Positions 24,827-35,082 of a stretch of 64,000 bases of DNA are shown in pieces (within the stretch, counting starts at the first letter, position 1; each line of letters opens with the position of its first letter). The position numbers were made by a program, and so were the translations under genes. Origin of the DNA: Rhodobiaceae bacterium (lineage in GTDB: Bacteria > Pseudomonadota > Alphaproteobacteria > Parvibaculales > Parvibaculaceae). The notes under the pieces were generated by a model that was given only the letters and a program-made list of their open reading frames with translations, had not been told where the DNA came from and did no database searches. The stretch lies in contig CP030277.1 of assembly GCA_003330885.1 (NCBI GenBank), positions 3,646,001 through 3,710,000 of the forward strand. The letters are read 5' to 3'.

Positions 24827-27800
24827 ATGGCGACCAATCAAACAAGAAACTGGCTAGGCGCGCTCGTGCAGCGAGGGGTTAGGCTGGCTTTGGTCGTGCC
24901 AGTATTGCTGTCAGTGAGTGTCGCAAATGCCTGGGCGGTCAACTGGATCAACCCAAGCGTGACGATCAGTCATGTGGCGGATGGCAGATGCGTCGCTGGA
25001 CCCTTTGCCAATGACACATTCACAAGTGTTTCTGTGGATTGGACGGCTTTCAATTCAGACGCCAGCCCAGGTCGAAATATCTTCCTGGTGAGTTGGCGGG
25101 AGAGCAGCTCAGGAGGTGCCACAACCGAGTTTTTTGGAGGCGCACCCGTCGGTCAATTGCCCACACAGACCACCGCGGACACAGTACAAAGTTCATACCT
25201 GATTGGGAACCTGATGTACTTTGGGCTAAGCGATGTTTGGGACAGCGGATCTGTCTGGTCGACTTCGCGAAGTCCTGCTCTGTCGCCAGATTTGACGGCG
25301 CCCGCCACGGGGGTTTCCGGCTATACGGCCATCGACATGACCACAGACCCAGACTGTGTCGCAATACCAGAGATCAACGTCACCGGGAACAGTCGGGATA
25401 TTACAGATGGTGACACAAGTGCTTCAACGCTGGACCACTCATTTTTTGGAACGGTTGCCCATGCCTCTGGCACCTTGAGCCGCACCTTCACGATTGAAAA
25501 CACAGGCACGGGCACGCTAACACTCGGCGCGAATGCTGCCACACTCTCAGGTACACATGCCGCTGATTTCACCGTGACATCGCAACCCGCGACGACGGTT
25601 GCAATATCTGGATCCACGGACGTGACGGTTGAGTTTGACCCATCTGCCCTTGGAACACGGTCGGCGACGCTTTCCATCGCCAATGATGACGCGGATGAAA
25701 ACCCGTACACCTTCGCAATTTCTGGGACGGGGTCTGGACTGCCCGAGATAAACGTCACCGGCAATGGACAGAACATCGCAGATGGCGACACGACGCCGCA
25801 AGCCGCAGACCATACAGACTTCGGCTCGATTGATATCAATGATGGGAACATTGAGCGCATATTCACAATCGAAAACATCGGTGACGAAACCCTGAGCTTG
25901 GGCTCTAACTCGGTCTCCCTGTCTGGCCCGGACGCTGCGGAGTTCTCGATATTTTCACAGCCTTTCAGTTCCGTTTCCAGTGGTTCCTCAAGAACGTTCA
26001 GAGTTCGTTTTGACCCAACCACTGCGGGAGCGAAATCAGCAACTCTGACCATCGCGAACGATGATGCAGATGAAAGCCCGTACAATTTTTCTGTTTCCGG
26101 CACCGCGGCCGTGGCGCCAGAAATTGAAGTGCGGCTCGACAATGGTATTTTGGTACCAAACGGCTCGTCTCATGTCGCCTACCGGGTTGACAGTCTCTCA
26201 TTTAATGAGGCTTTCGGGGAACGCACCTACACGATCAACAATGTGGGCTCGGACACGTTGGCAATCTCGAATGTCACCATCACCGGAACCCATGCGGCGG
26301 AGTTTTCTGTTGTCACGCCACCTGCCGCAACGGTTGTAGCAGGTGGGAATACCACTTTTACTCTTCGGTTTACACAAACGACCTCAGGTGTCCGTAACGC
26401 AACCATTAACATCATCAATAATGACGCTGATGAGGGCGCTTTCAGTTTCGACACGACCGGCTTTCGTTTTTCGGGTCCTGATCTTGATATGTCAGGACAG
26501 GGACTGGATATCGCCAATGGCGACACAACCCCTAGGCTGGAAGATGACACAGACTTTGGTAGCATCGATGTCACCTCGGGCTTTGTCGAAAAGAGTTTCA
26601 CCGGGGTGAACAATGGTGACTCGGGGATTGGCATTTCTTCCATATCGGTGACAGGGGCGCATGCCTCGGACTTCAGCGTGACGACAGGGACTGAGGTCGC
26701 CCCACTCACCGTGCGATTTGATCCCTCCGCTGCGGGCTTGCGAACTGCGACGGTAAATATTGCGAGCGATGCGCTGGTCGACAACCCCTTCACTTTCGCC
26801 ATTCAGGGGACAGGCACAGTCGCAGCTCCGGAGATTGCAGTTTCATCGTCAGAAAGCGGTGCCGTGGCCGATGGCGGGACCGATGCACAAGGCTCTGAGG
26901 CAGCGGCTGCGGCCAAGACCGTCACCTATACTGTCTCCAACACAGGCACCGATGATCTGACCATGGCGACGGCAACGTCGAGTACTGTCACGAATGTGAC
27001 AGTCAATTCGATCTCCGTACCTGTTGCGACCACGGTGACGCCGGGAAACTCCACCACCTTCACGGTGCAATATACGCCGACGATCGCGGGCGCTTTCTCC
27101 TTTGATCTCGCCTTCACGAATAATGATGGCGATGAGAACCCCTACAACATGACGATCTCTGGTACGGCGACAGGCGCGCCTGAGATGAATGTCCTTGCAG
27201 GCATAACTACGCCTATCGCTGACAACCCAAGTCATGATCCCGCTAGCGTTACGGGCACCCGGCTGGACTCAACTGTGGGAGGCTCATCGTCAAACCTGTT
27301 TACGATTGAAAACACGGGTACGGGACCACTGACTTTGGGTGCAAATGCTGTGAGCCTAAGTGGTGTGGGCGCGGGAGACTTCTCTGTTTCCCTACAACCA
27401 GCCACAAGCGTCGCACCAGGAAGCACCACAAGCTTCCGGATACTATTCTCGCCAACCATCGCCGGGCTTCAAGGACCGATAGATGTTGCGATCAACAGTG
27501 ATGACGCCGATGAGAACCCTTACAATTTTCGCGTGCAGGGCCTCGGGCGGGAAATTGAAATCGACGTGACAGGAAATGGACAGACCATTGCAGACAATCC
27601 AGCTCACACGCCTAACACAGCGGACCACACTGACTTCGGCAGCATTGACATTGCCGCTGGCGCAGTGACGCGAACCTTTACTGTTGAAAACAATGGGGTT
27701 GGGTTTTTCCTCACGCTGGACCCAAATGCTGTATCCCTGTCGGGAGCCCATGCCGGAGACTTTTCCGTGACGGCGCAGCCTGCAACCAGCGTGGATGTGG

Positions 27801-30800
27801 GGCTAACAACAACTTTTCAGATCGCGTTCGATCCGAGTGTCGCTGGCGTTCGTGGGCCAGTTGATGTTTCCATTGCAAACAGTGATCCTGATGAAGGGCC
27901 TTACAATTTTCGGATACAAGGCACGGGTACTGCAGTGCCGGAGATTGATGTTTCCTCGTCCGAAAGCGGAGCTGTGGCTGATGGCGGGACGGATGCTCAA
28001 GGCTCAGAGGCTGCGGCTGCGGCCAAGACCGTCACCTATACAGTCTCGAATTCGGGTACCGACGATCTAACCCTGGCGACGGCCACGTCGAGCAGCTTGA
28101 GCAATGTGAGCGTCAATTCGATCTCAGCTCCGGGCTCAACCACCGTGACGCCGGGCAATTCAACAACCTTCACGGTGCAATACACACCGACCCTTGCGGG
28201 TGCCTTCTCCTTTGATCTCGCCTTCACAAACAATGACGGGGACGAGAATCCCTACAATATGACGGTGAGTGGTACCGGCACGGGTACGCCGGAGATTGCG
28301 GTTTCCTCATCGGAGAGCGGTTCGGTCGCTGATGGCGGTACCGATGCTCAAGGTTCAGAAGTAGCGGCTGCATCAAAGGCCATCACCTACACCGTCTCGA
28401 ATACAGGCACCGATGACCTGACCCTGGCGACGGCCACGTCGAGCGGCTTGAGCAATGTGAGCGTCAATTCGATCTCAGCTCCGGGCTCAACCACCGTGAC
28501 GCCGGCCAATTCAACAACCTTCACGGTGCAGTACACGCCGACCCTCGCAGGGGCTTTCTCCTTTGATCTCGCCTTCACCAACAATGATGGCGATGAGAAT
28601 CCGTACAACGCAACCGTCAGCGGCACTGCAACAGGCGCGCCTGAGATTGCAGTCTCGTCTTCAGAAAGCGGCGCGCTCGCGGACGGTGGCACTGATGCCC
28701 AGGGCTCCGAGTCTGCGGGCACTGCAAAGACGGTCACCTACACAGTGAGCAACACAGGTACGGATGACCTGACCCTGACGACGGCAACGTCGAGCTCTCT
28801 TTCCAACGTCACAGTCAATTCAATCTCCGCGCCAGTGGCAACCACGGTGACACCGGGCAATTCGACAACCTTCACCGTGCAATACACACCGACCCTCGCA
28901 GGGCCCTTCTCCTTTGATCTTGCCTTTACCAATAATGATGGCGATGAGAATCCGCACAACATGACTGTGAGTGGGACAGCAACAGGTGCGCCTGAGGTCG
29001 CGGTCTCTTCCGCAGAGAGCGGGGCCGTGGCGGATGGCGGGACCGACGCCCAGGGCAATGAGGCAGCTGGTACGGCAAAAACCGTGACCTATACCGTGAG
29101 CAATACAGGGACCGATGACCTGACCCTGGCGACGGCCACGTCGAGCTCTCTTTCCAACGTCGCGATCAATTCGACCTCCGCGCCTGTGGCAACCACCGTG
29201 ACGCCAGGCAACTCAACGACCTTCACCGTGCAATACACACCGACCCTCGCGGGCGCTTTCTCGTTTGATCTCGCCTTCACGAACAATGACGGTGACGAGA
29301 GCCCGTACAACATGACCGTCAGTGGGACAGCGACGGGTGCTCCGGAGATTGCAGTGTCTTCCTCCGAAAGCGGGGCGGTTGCGGATGGCGGGACGGATGC
29401 TCAAGGCTCAGAGGCTGCGGGCGCTTCGAAGACGGTGACTTACACGGTGAGCAATACAGGGACCGATGATCTCACTTTGGCGACAGCCACGTCGAATGCT
29501 CTTTCTAACGTCACAGTCAATTCGATCTCCGCGCCAGTGGCAACCACGGTGACACCGGGCAATTCGACGACCTTTACGGTGCAATACACACCGACCCTCG
29601 CGGGTGCGTTCTCCTTTGACCTTGCTTTCACCAACAATGACGGCAATGAAAACCCGCACAATATGACCGTGAGCGGCACTGCGACGGGCGCGCCCGAGAT
29701 TTCGGTCTCATCTTCTGAGAGTGGCGTCGTTGCCGATGGTGGGACAGACGCGCAGGGCTCAGAGGCAGCGGCTGCGGCCAAGACCGTCACCTATACGGTC
29801 TCAAACACAGGCACAGACGATTTGACGCTCGCGACAGCGACCTCCAGCAGTTTGACAAATGTCACTGTGAACTCAATTTCGGCACCAGCCTTGACCACGG
29901 TGACACCAGGCAATTCGAGCAGCTTTACAGTGCAATACACGCCGACCCTTGCAGGCGCATTCTCCTTTGGTCTTGCCTTCACCAACAATGATGGCGATGA
30001 GAACCCGTACAACATGACCGTGAGCGGCACTGCGACAGGCTCGCCGGAGATTGCGGTGTCTTCCTCAGAAAGCGGGGCCGTAGCTGATGGCGGGACCGAC
30101 GCCCAGGGCAATGAGGCAGCTGGTACGGCAAAAACCGTCACCTATACCGTCTCGAACACCGGCACCGATGATCTCACTTTGGCGCCTGCAACGTCGAGCT
30201 CGCTCAGCAATGTGACGGTCAATTCGATCTCGGCGCCGATGGCAACCACCGTGACACCGGGCAGCTCCACAACCTATACGGTGCAATATACACCGACCCT
30301 TGCGGGCGCTTTCTCGTTTGGTCTCGCCTTCACCAACAATGATGGCGATGAGAACCCGTACAACATGACCGTGAGCGGCACCGGCGCTGGCTCGCCTGAG
30401 ATCGCGGTGTCTTCCTCAGAAAGCGGTGCGGTCGCCGATAACGGAACCGATGCGCAAGACAACGAGGCGGCAGGCTCGGCAAAGACAGTAACCTATACAG
30501 TCTTCAACACTGGTACCGATGACCTCACTCTCGCAACAGCAACGTCGAGCTCGCTCAGCAATGTGACGGTCAATTCGATCTCGGCGCCGATGGCAACCAC
30601 CGTGACACCGGGCAGCTCCACAACCTATACGGTGCAATACACACCGACCCTTGCGGGCGCTTTCTCGTTTGGTCTCGCCTTCACCAATAATGATGGCGAT
30701 GAGAACCCGTACAACATGACCGTGAGCGGCACTGCGACAGGCTCGCCGGAGATTGCGGTGTCTTCCTCAGAAAGCGGGGCCGTAGCTGATGGCGGGACGG

Positions 30801-32827
30801 ATGCTCAAGGCAACGAGGCAGCAGACTCGGTAAAGACAGTAACCTATACAGTCTCCAACACCGGGATCGGTGACCTCACCCTCGCGACGGCGACGGCGAC
30901 GTCGAGTTCGCTTTCCAACGTCACAGTCAATTCGATCTCCGCACCGGCCTCAACCACCGTGACGCCAGGCAATTCCACGACCTTCACTGTGCAATACACA
31001 CCGACTGTCGCGGGGTCTTTCACCTTCAACCTCGCCTTCATCAATAATGATGGTGACGAGAATCCATACAACATGACAGTAAGCGGCGCGGCATCTGGCA
31101 CACCGGAGATCAATGTGACAGGCAACGCGGTCTCCATTGTCGATGGGGATGTGACCCCGGTGGTTGCAGATCACACGGATTTTGGTTCGAGCGATGTGAC
31201 GAGTGGGACGGTGAGCCGGAGCTTCACAATCCAGAACACAGGTACCGATGTGCTGACGCTTGGTGCGAATGCAGCGTCTCTGTCCGGAGCGAATGCGAGT
31301 GACTTCACCGTTAGCGCGCATCCTTCTGCGACCGTTGCACCAGGTGGGTCCACAACGCTTAGTGTACAGTTTGATCCGACCGCCGCGGGCGCGCGCAATG
31401 CTGTCCTCACCATCGCCAATGATGATGCAGACGAGAACCCCTATGGCTTTGCCCTGGCTGGCGAGGGGATTAGCGGGGGCACGATCACTATTGTGCAGAA
31501 CATTACCGGGGCAGATGTCAGTGTGGGCTTTAGCTCAGCAACACCGGTATTGAACTTCACGCTCAACAGCGTGTCAGGCACAGCCCAGACAAGCCTAGTT
31601 GGTGTTCCAGCTGGGTCCCATTCTCTTATCGCCGAGGATCTGGCGTCTATTGGCTATGGCGTTTCGTCGATTGCCTGTGATGATGAAGATTCAACCGGGG
31701 ATGTGGTGAACCGTACGGCCACCATCAATCTCCTCTCGGGCGAGCATGTCACTTGCGTGTTCGAGACCATCGACACAAGAGGTCCGACGACCCAAATGAT
31801 TGCGGATTTCCTCGGTGCACGGAATAGCCTGCTCCTCTCCAATCAGCCAGGCAGTGAACGCCGGATCAATCGGCTAAAGGGAGGAACGGGTGTTTCTGGC
31901 GGAGACAGCTTCCAGGCCTTTGGACATAATCTGCACTCGCCTCTCCCCGTTGATGTGGAAATAGATGATGACAGCTTCTCTTTCGCCACCAGCCTGAAGC
32001 GTGTGATGGCTGCGGGCGGGGAAGTCTCACTGGCCGCCAATGATAATGAAGGAGACGACCCTTTAGCCCTCGATATCTGGATCGAAGGTAGCGCGTCTCG
32101 CTTCATTGACGGTACAAGCGGCGGCGGGTCCTTTGGTCTCTTGTCCTTCGGGGTGGATTATTTGGTCGAGCCTGATCTTCTGATCGGCTTTATGGGGCAG
32201 ATTGACCGCTTCAAACAAGACTTCACGACACCGGGCTCAGAGATTGACGGCCGCGGTTGGCTGGCCGGACCTTATGCAACTTTGAAGCTTGATGAGCATC
32301 TTTATCTAGATGTTCTGGGTGCTTGGGGACGCTCCGACAATGACATCTCTCCCTTTGGCACCTACACAGACACATTCGAGACGGATCGCTGGCTGGTGAG
32401 CAGCACGCTGACCGGACAGTTTGATGCGGGAAACTGGGACCTAAGGCCCAGCTACACGCTCCAATTTTTACATGAGCGTCAGATTGCCTACACCGACAGT
32501 CTGGGGGTTAGCATCCCTGAGCAGAGCTTCTCTCAGGGAGACATGCGGCTCGGACCCCAGATCGCTTATACCCATACGTTCGAAGACGGATCCTCAATCA
32601 GACCCAAAGGGGGCTTTGAGGGTGTCTATAGCTTCGGGGAGCGCAACACGTTTAGCTTCGGCTCCTTCGCCGCTGAGACCCAAGGGCTTACGGGGCAGGT
32701 AAATGGTGGTCTCGACTATCAAACCCCGGGCGGTCTCTCCCTCGGTCTTACCACCGACTTTGGTGGCATCGGAGCTACCGCTAAATCATTCGGTCTCACC
32801 ATCAATCTCTCAATGCCGCTGAACTAG
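24827..32827 (+). CDS. Giant autotransporter with choice-of-anchor-D/Hydin-like repeats
   Basis: A 2666-residue surface protein. The signal peptide is about 1-37 (ending SVANAWA). A unique domain (about 38-180) leads to an array of immunoglobulin-like choice-of-anchor-D/ASPM-SPD2-Hydin domains, recognised from FTIENTGTGTLTLGANAA, VEFDPSALGTRSATLSIAND and DADENPYTFAISGTG. Ten 117-residue units of another type (PEIAVSSSESGAVADGGTDAQ) are present, nine in tandem. After about residue 2300 come a linker (TTQMIADFLGARN) and an autotransporter barrel (about 2390-2666). It should be self-secreted (type Va) and act in adhesion or surface structure. The final residues (LSMPLN) lack the usual terminal aromatic. 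LysR is divergent. Confidence 0.88.
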   Translation: MATNQTRNWLGALVQRGVRLALVVPVLLSVSVANAWAVNWINPSVTISHVADGRCVAGPFANDTFTSVSVDWTAFNSDASPGRNIFLVSWRESSSGGATTEFFGGAPVGQLPTQTTADTVQSSYLIGNLMYFGLSDVWDSGSVWSTSRSPALSPDLTAPATGVSGYTAIDMTTDPDCVAIPEINVTGNSRDITDGDTSASTLDHSFFGTVAHASGTLSRTFTIENTGTGTLTLGANAATLSGTHAADFTVTSQPATTVAISGSTDVTVEFDPSALGTRSATLSIANDDADENPYTFAISGTGSGLPEINVTGNGQNIADGDTTPQAADHTDFGSIDINDGNIERIFTIENIGDETLSLGSNSVSLSGPDAAEFSIFSQPFSSVSSGSSRTFRVRFDPTTAGAKSATLTIANDDADESPYNFSVSGTAAVAPEIEVRLDNGILVPNGSSHVAYRVDSLSFNEAFGERTYTINNVGSDTLAISNVTITGTHAAEFSVVTPPAATVVAGGNTTFTLRFTQTTSGVRNATINIINNDADEGAFSFDTTGFRFSGPDLDMSGQGLDIANGDTTPRLEDDTDFGSIDVTSGFVEKSFTGVNNGDSGIGISSISVTGAHASDFSVTTGTEVAPLTVRFDPSAAGLRTATVNIASDALVDNPFTFAIQGTGTVAAPEIAVSSSESGAVADGGTDAQGSEAAAAAKTVTYTVSNTGTDDLTMATATSSTVTNVTVNSISVPVATTVTPGNSTTFTVQYTPTIAGAFSFDLAFTNNDGDENPYNMTISGTATGAPEMNVLAGITTPIADNPSHDPASVTGTRLDSTVGGSSSNLFTIENTGTGPLTLGANAVSLSGVGAGDFSVSLQPATSVAPGSTTSFRILFSPTIAGLQGPIDVAINSDDADENPYNFRVQGLGREIEIDVTGNGQTIADNPAHTPNTADHTDFGSIDIAAGAVTRTFTVENNGVGFFLTLDPNAVSLSGAHAGDFSVTAQPATSVDVGLTTTFQIAFDPSVAGVRGPVDVSIANSDPDEGPYNFRIQGTGTAVPEIDVSSSESGAVADGGTDAQGSEAAAAAKTVTYTVSNSGTDDLTLATATSSSLSNVSVNSISAPGSTTVTPGNSTTFTVQYTPTLAGAFSFDLAFTNNDGDENPYNMTVSGTGTGTPEIAVSSSESGSVADGGTDAQGSEVAAASKAITYTVSNTGTDDLTLATATSSGLSNVSVNSISAPGSTTVTPANSTTFTVQYTPTLAGAFSFDLAFTNNDGDENPYNATVSGTATGAPEIAVSSSESGALADGGTDAQGSESAGTAKTVTYTVSNTGTDDLTLTTATSSSLSNVTVNSISAPVATTVTPGNSTTFTVQYTPTLAGPFSFDLAFTNNDGDENPHNMTVSGTATGAPEVAVSSAESGAVADGGTDAQGNEAAGTAKTVTYTVSNTGTDDLTLATATSSSLSNVAINSTSAPVATTVTPGNSTTFTVQYTPTLAGAFSFDLAFTNNDGDESPYNMTVSGTATGAPEIAVSSSESGAVADGGTDAQGSEAAGASKTVTYTVSNTGTDDLTLATATSNALSNVTVNSISAPVATTVTPGNSTTFTVQYTPTLAGAFSFDLAFTNNDGNENPHNMTVSGTATGAPEISVSSSESGVVADGGTDAQGSEAAAAAKTVTYTVSNTGTDDLTLATATSSSLTNVTVNSISAPALTTVTPGNSSSFTVQYTPTLAGAFSFGLAFTNNDGDENPYNMTVSGTATGSPEIAVSSSESGAVADGGTDAQGNEAAGTAKTVTYTVSNTGTDDLTLAPATSSSLSNVTVNSISAPMATTVTPGSSTTYTVQYTPTLAGAFSFGLAFTNNDGDENPYNMTVSGTGAGSPEIAVSSSESGAVADNGTDAQDNEAAGSAKTVTYTVFNTGTDDLTLATATSSSLSNVTVNSISAPMATTVTPGSSTTYTVQYTPTLAGAFSFGLAFTNNDGDENPYNMTVSGTATGSPEIAVSSSESGAVADGGTDAQGNEAADSVKTVTYTVSNTGIGDLTLATATATSSSLSNVTVNSISAPASTTVTPGNSTTFTVQYTPTVAGSFTFNLAFINNDGDENPYNMTVSGAASGTPEINVTGNAVSIVDGDVTPVVADHTDFGSSDVTSGTVSRSFTIQNTGTDVLTLGANAASLSGANASDFTVSAHPSATVAPGGSTTLSVQFDPTAAGARNAVLTIANDDADENPYGFALAGEGISGGTITIVQNITGADVSVGFSSATPVLNFTLNSVSGTAQTSLVGVPAGSHSLIAEDLASIGYGVSSIACDDEDSTGDVVNRTATINLLSGEHVTCVFETIDTRGPTTQMIADFLGARNSLLLSNQPGSERRINRLKGGTGVSGGDSFQAFGHNLHSPLPVDVEIDDDSFSFATSLKRVMAAGGEVSLAANDNEGDDPLALDIWIEGSASRFIDGTSGGGSFGLLSFGVDYLVEPDLLIGFMGQIDRFKQDFTTPGSEIDGRGWLAGPYATLKLDEHLYLDVLGAWGRSDNDISPFGTYTDTFETDRWLVSSTLTGQFDAGNWDLRPSYTLQFLHERQIAYTDSLGVSIPEQSFSQGDMRLGPQIAYTHTFEDGSSIRPKGGFEGVYSFGERNTFSFGSFAAETQGLTGQVNGGLDYQTPGGLSLGLTTDFGGIGATAKSFGLTINLSMPLN
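26828..27178 (+). repeat. Separate copy of the 351-bp repeat unit
   Basis: This single unit (PEIAVSSSESGAVADGG...) encodes the same 117-residue domain as the tandem array further on but is separated from it by two Hydin-like domains. It probably shows an older duplication or shuffling within the gene. Confidence 0.85.
27938..31102 (+). repeat. Nine tandem 351-bp units in the giant autotransporter gene
   Basis: Units begin at 27938, 28289, 28640, 28991, 29342, 29693, 30044, 30395 and 30746. Spacing is exactly 351 bases, except that the last is 357 because two codons are added (TATATSSS). Each encodes a 117-residue beta-sandwich-like domain. Units 8 and 9 are nearly identical at DNA level over about 200 bases, a sign of recent duplication or gene conversion; assembly collapse is also possible. 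Confidence 0.93.
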
Positions 32828-33100
32828 GAAGCCGGTACTTGGATTGTATTGATTGCCTGATTAGTGTGCCATGCGGTGACTTGAGCCGCTATGGATAGAA
32901 GCACCGTGAAAGACCGTCTGCATCCTTGGGTTCTCTGAATGTGCAGTAGGCCTCGCAGGTTGAACTTCATCACCTGGGTAAGGGTGGTCTCCATCACAAT
33001 ACATAGTACAACTGTACGGGTTGGTTGCAGTTGATGGTTGGCCGAAATTGACGGTTGAAGCGAGACTGGGGACGGTCTTTCGCATCGGGAGACACAACCA

Positions 33101-35059
33101 GTGCTAAGACCATTCGCAGTGATTTTTGGCCTTGCCATCTGTAACTTTGTCATTGTGCTGACAGCGAGCGCCCAAAACGGCGAAGACATCACCGGGGATA
33201 ACAAAGCCGGGCGCGTACTTATTGTTTATGACAGTTCCAATTCGATGTGGGGCGAGCTTGCAGACCTGTCACGGAAATATGAAGCCGGGCGTGATGCCAT
33301 AACTTCAATTCTCAATGGAGGACTTGCGGGTCGGGAGATTGGGTTCCGCGCCTATGGTCATCGGCGCGCCGGAGACTGCCGGGACAGCGAACTTATTGTT
33401 CCGTTTACAAGAGAAGCGGGGGCTCGAACGCCGATCAATGAGGCAGTTCACGCGATTCGACCAACCGGCAAGACCCCGATTCACTACAGCCTGAACGAAG
33501 GTTTGAAAGATATTGGCGACGGCTCTGACCAAGATGCCTCTGGTGAAATTGTCTTAATCAGCGACGGGATTGAAACCTGCGACGCGGACCCGTGCGATCT
33601 AATGCGCGATTGGAGCGCGTCGAATGTAGATATTCGCGTTCATGTTGTTGGCGTTGGCCTGAACGAGCTGGAGCGTGCGGCTATGTCCTGCATCGCAGAG
33701 CAATCCGGCGGCCGTTATTTTGACGCTGACACCGCTGAGGGTTTCAAAGAGGCGTTTAGCGAGGTCCGCGCGGTCATCGTCACGGCGGAAACGGAAGAGG
33801 TTGTAGTTGAACCTATTCCATCGGCACCTGACACTGAGCCCCGCTATGCGTTTCAAATTCGCCCAACAGATGCTGATGGCAGGCGTTACGTCGATGTCGG
33901 GGGAAGCCTGTACCAGGGTGGTGAACGTCTCCATCGGGCGGTCGCGGCTAAGGGGCGCGGGCGCAATAGGGTTGAGGAGCCGGGAGACTATGAGATTGAG
34001 GTTGGTGTCTTGCTGCGCGACGGATCAGTTTACAATCCGGTCCGTGTTGCGTTCGAAGTAACGGATGGCCCTGGAGACACGATGGTTGATGTGCTTGTCG
34101 AGGCACCGGCGCGTGTAAATGCTGTTTTCACTGAGAATGGTCAACCTCATAGGGGTGCACATGTGGAGGCGTATCAAGATGGTGTGCAAGTTTTCAGTTT
34201 CCGGGCAGGTGATGAGGTCCACGCCGCTCCTGGTGACTATGAATTTCGGTCCACTCCAGATGATGAAAATTCACTCAGAGTAGCAGCAACGCTTACTGCG
34301 AATACGCTCACAACCCTTGAATTCACTTTGGTTGAGATGGTGCAGGCCCACGTGAATTTTCAGCTTCCCAATGGCGAGATTATTCACCGTGCCAGTGAAC
34401 TCTGGCTTGATGGTGAGAAGGTTTACGTCATGCATTCCGGTAATGGTCAAACCGTGCGTCCGGCTACATACGAGCTGCGCTCTGACGATCAGAATCTGCC
34501 GCTTGTCCCGACCAGTATCACCATCGAAGCAATAGAGGAAAAAACCTACACAATCCCGATCGCTGCAGGTTGGATCAGAGTATCGTTTGGTGGGCCCCTC
34601 TTTGACTATACGGGCCGCAAGTTGCCGACCAGGGCGCAGATCTATTCGGTTGATCGAGGGAACGCCAAGTTCTCCAGACCCGATGCACTCATACCTGTGG
34701 CGCCCGGGCGCTACCGCGTGGAAGGATTTGAGAGTGACGGGTTTTTCGATGCCCCACAAGTAGATGTTTCTGAAGGCCAAACCGTGGATGTCACGATCAC
34801 ACCCCAAGCGCTGGGAGAACTCGTTGTGACATATGCACCATCTGAGAATTATCAAAAGGAACCAGACAGAGCCTCGGCCTCTGCGCTCGAGGGACAACGG
34901 GTCATCGGTGGCATTCTTCGCCCTGGCGTAGTGCGCAAATTCCTGCCCGGTCGCTACTTGGTCAATGGCTACAGCTATGCGGGTGATGTCGTTCCACAAG
35001 AAGTGGTGGTCGTAGCCGGCGAGCGGGCGGAAGTGATTTTGAAACTGCGTGGTGAATAA
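33101..35059 (+). CDS. von Willebrand factor A domain exported protein
   Basis: A 652-residue protein with a signal peptide (about 1-25) and a VWA domain (about 38-230). Its metal-ion-dependent adhesion site is DSSNS (Asp44, Ser46, Ser48), with KTPIHYSLNEGL and LISDGIETCDADPC further on. The remaining 400 residues form beta-sandwich segments of the carboxypeptidase-regulatory kind (for example DYEIEVGVLLRDGS, PGDYEFRSTPDDENS, PGRYRVEGFESDG). The start is GTG with GGGAGA upstream. Such proteins bind other proteins at the cell surface. It is followed 23 bp later by a small secreted protein, probably cotranscribed. Confidence 0.88.
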   Translation: MLRPFAVIFGLAICNFVIVLTASAQNGEDITGDNKAGRVLIVYDSSNSMWGELADLSRKYEAGRDAITSILNGGLAGREIGFRAYGHRRAGDCRDSELIVPFTREAGARTPINEAVHAIRPTGKTPIHYSLNEGLKDIGDGSDQDASGEIVLISDGIETCDADPCDLMRDWSASNVDIRVHVVGVGLNELERAAMSCIAEQSGGRYFDADTAEGFKEAFSEVRAVIVTAETEEVVVEPIPSAPDTEPRYAFQIRPTDADGRRYVDVGGSLYQGGERLHRAVAAKGRGRNRVEEPGDYEIEVGVLLRDGSVYNPVRVAFEVTDGPGDTMVDVLVEAPARVNAVFTENGQPHRGAHVEAYQDGVQVFSFRAGDEVHAAPGDYEFRSTPDDENSLRVAATLTANTLTTLEFTLVEMVQAHVNFQLPNGEIIHRASELWLDGEKVYVMHSGNGQTVRPATYELRSDDQNLPLVPTSITIEAIEEKTYTIPIAAGWIRVSFGGPLFDYTGRKLPTRAQIYSVDRGNAKFSRPDALIPVAPGRYRVEGFESDGFFDAPQVDVSEGQTVDVTITPQALGELVVTYAPSENYQKEPDRASASALEGQRVIGGILRPGVVRKFLPGRYLVNGYSYAGDVVPQEVVVVAGERAEVILKLRGE

Positions 35060-35082
35060 GACGCAAGTTGGGAGAGATAGCT

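Noticed and set aside
28387-30141. Series of antisense frames of about 116 codons
   Set aside because: They repeat with the 351-bp unit and arise because its reverse strand happens to lack stops; no ribosome-binding sites or protein features.
27938-31102. CRISPR array
   Set aside because: The repeats are 351 bases, contiguous and coding, with no spacers or cas genes.
24827-32827. TpsA partner of the nearby TpsB
   Set aside because: It has its own autotransporter barrel and no recognisable N-terminal TPS domain.
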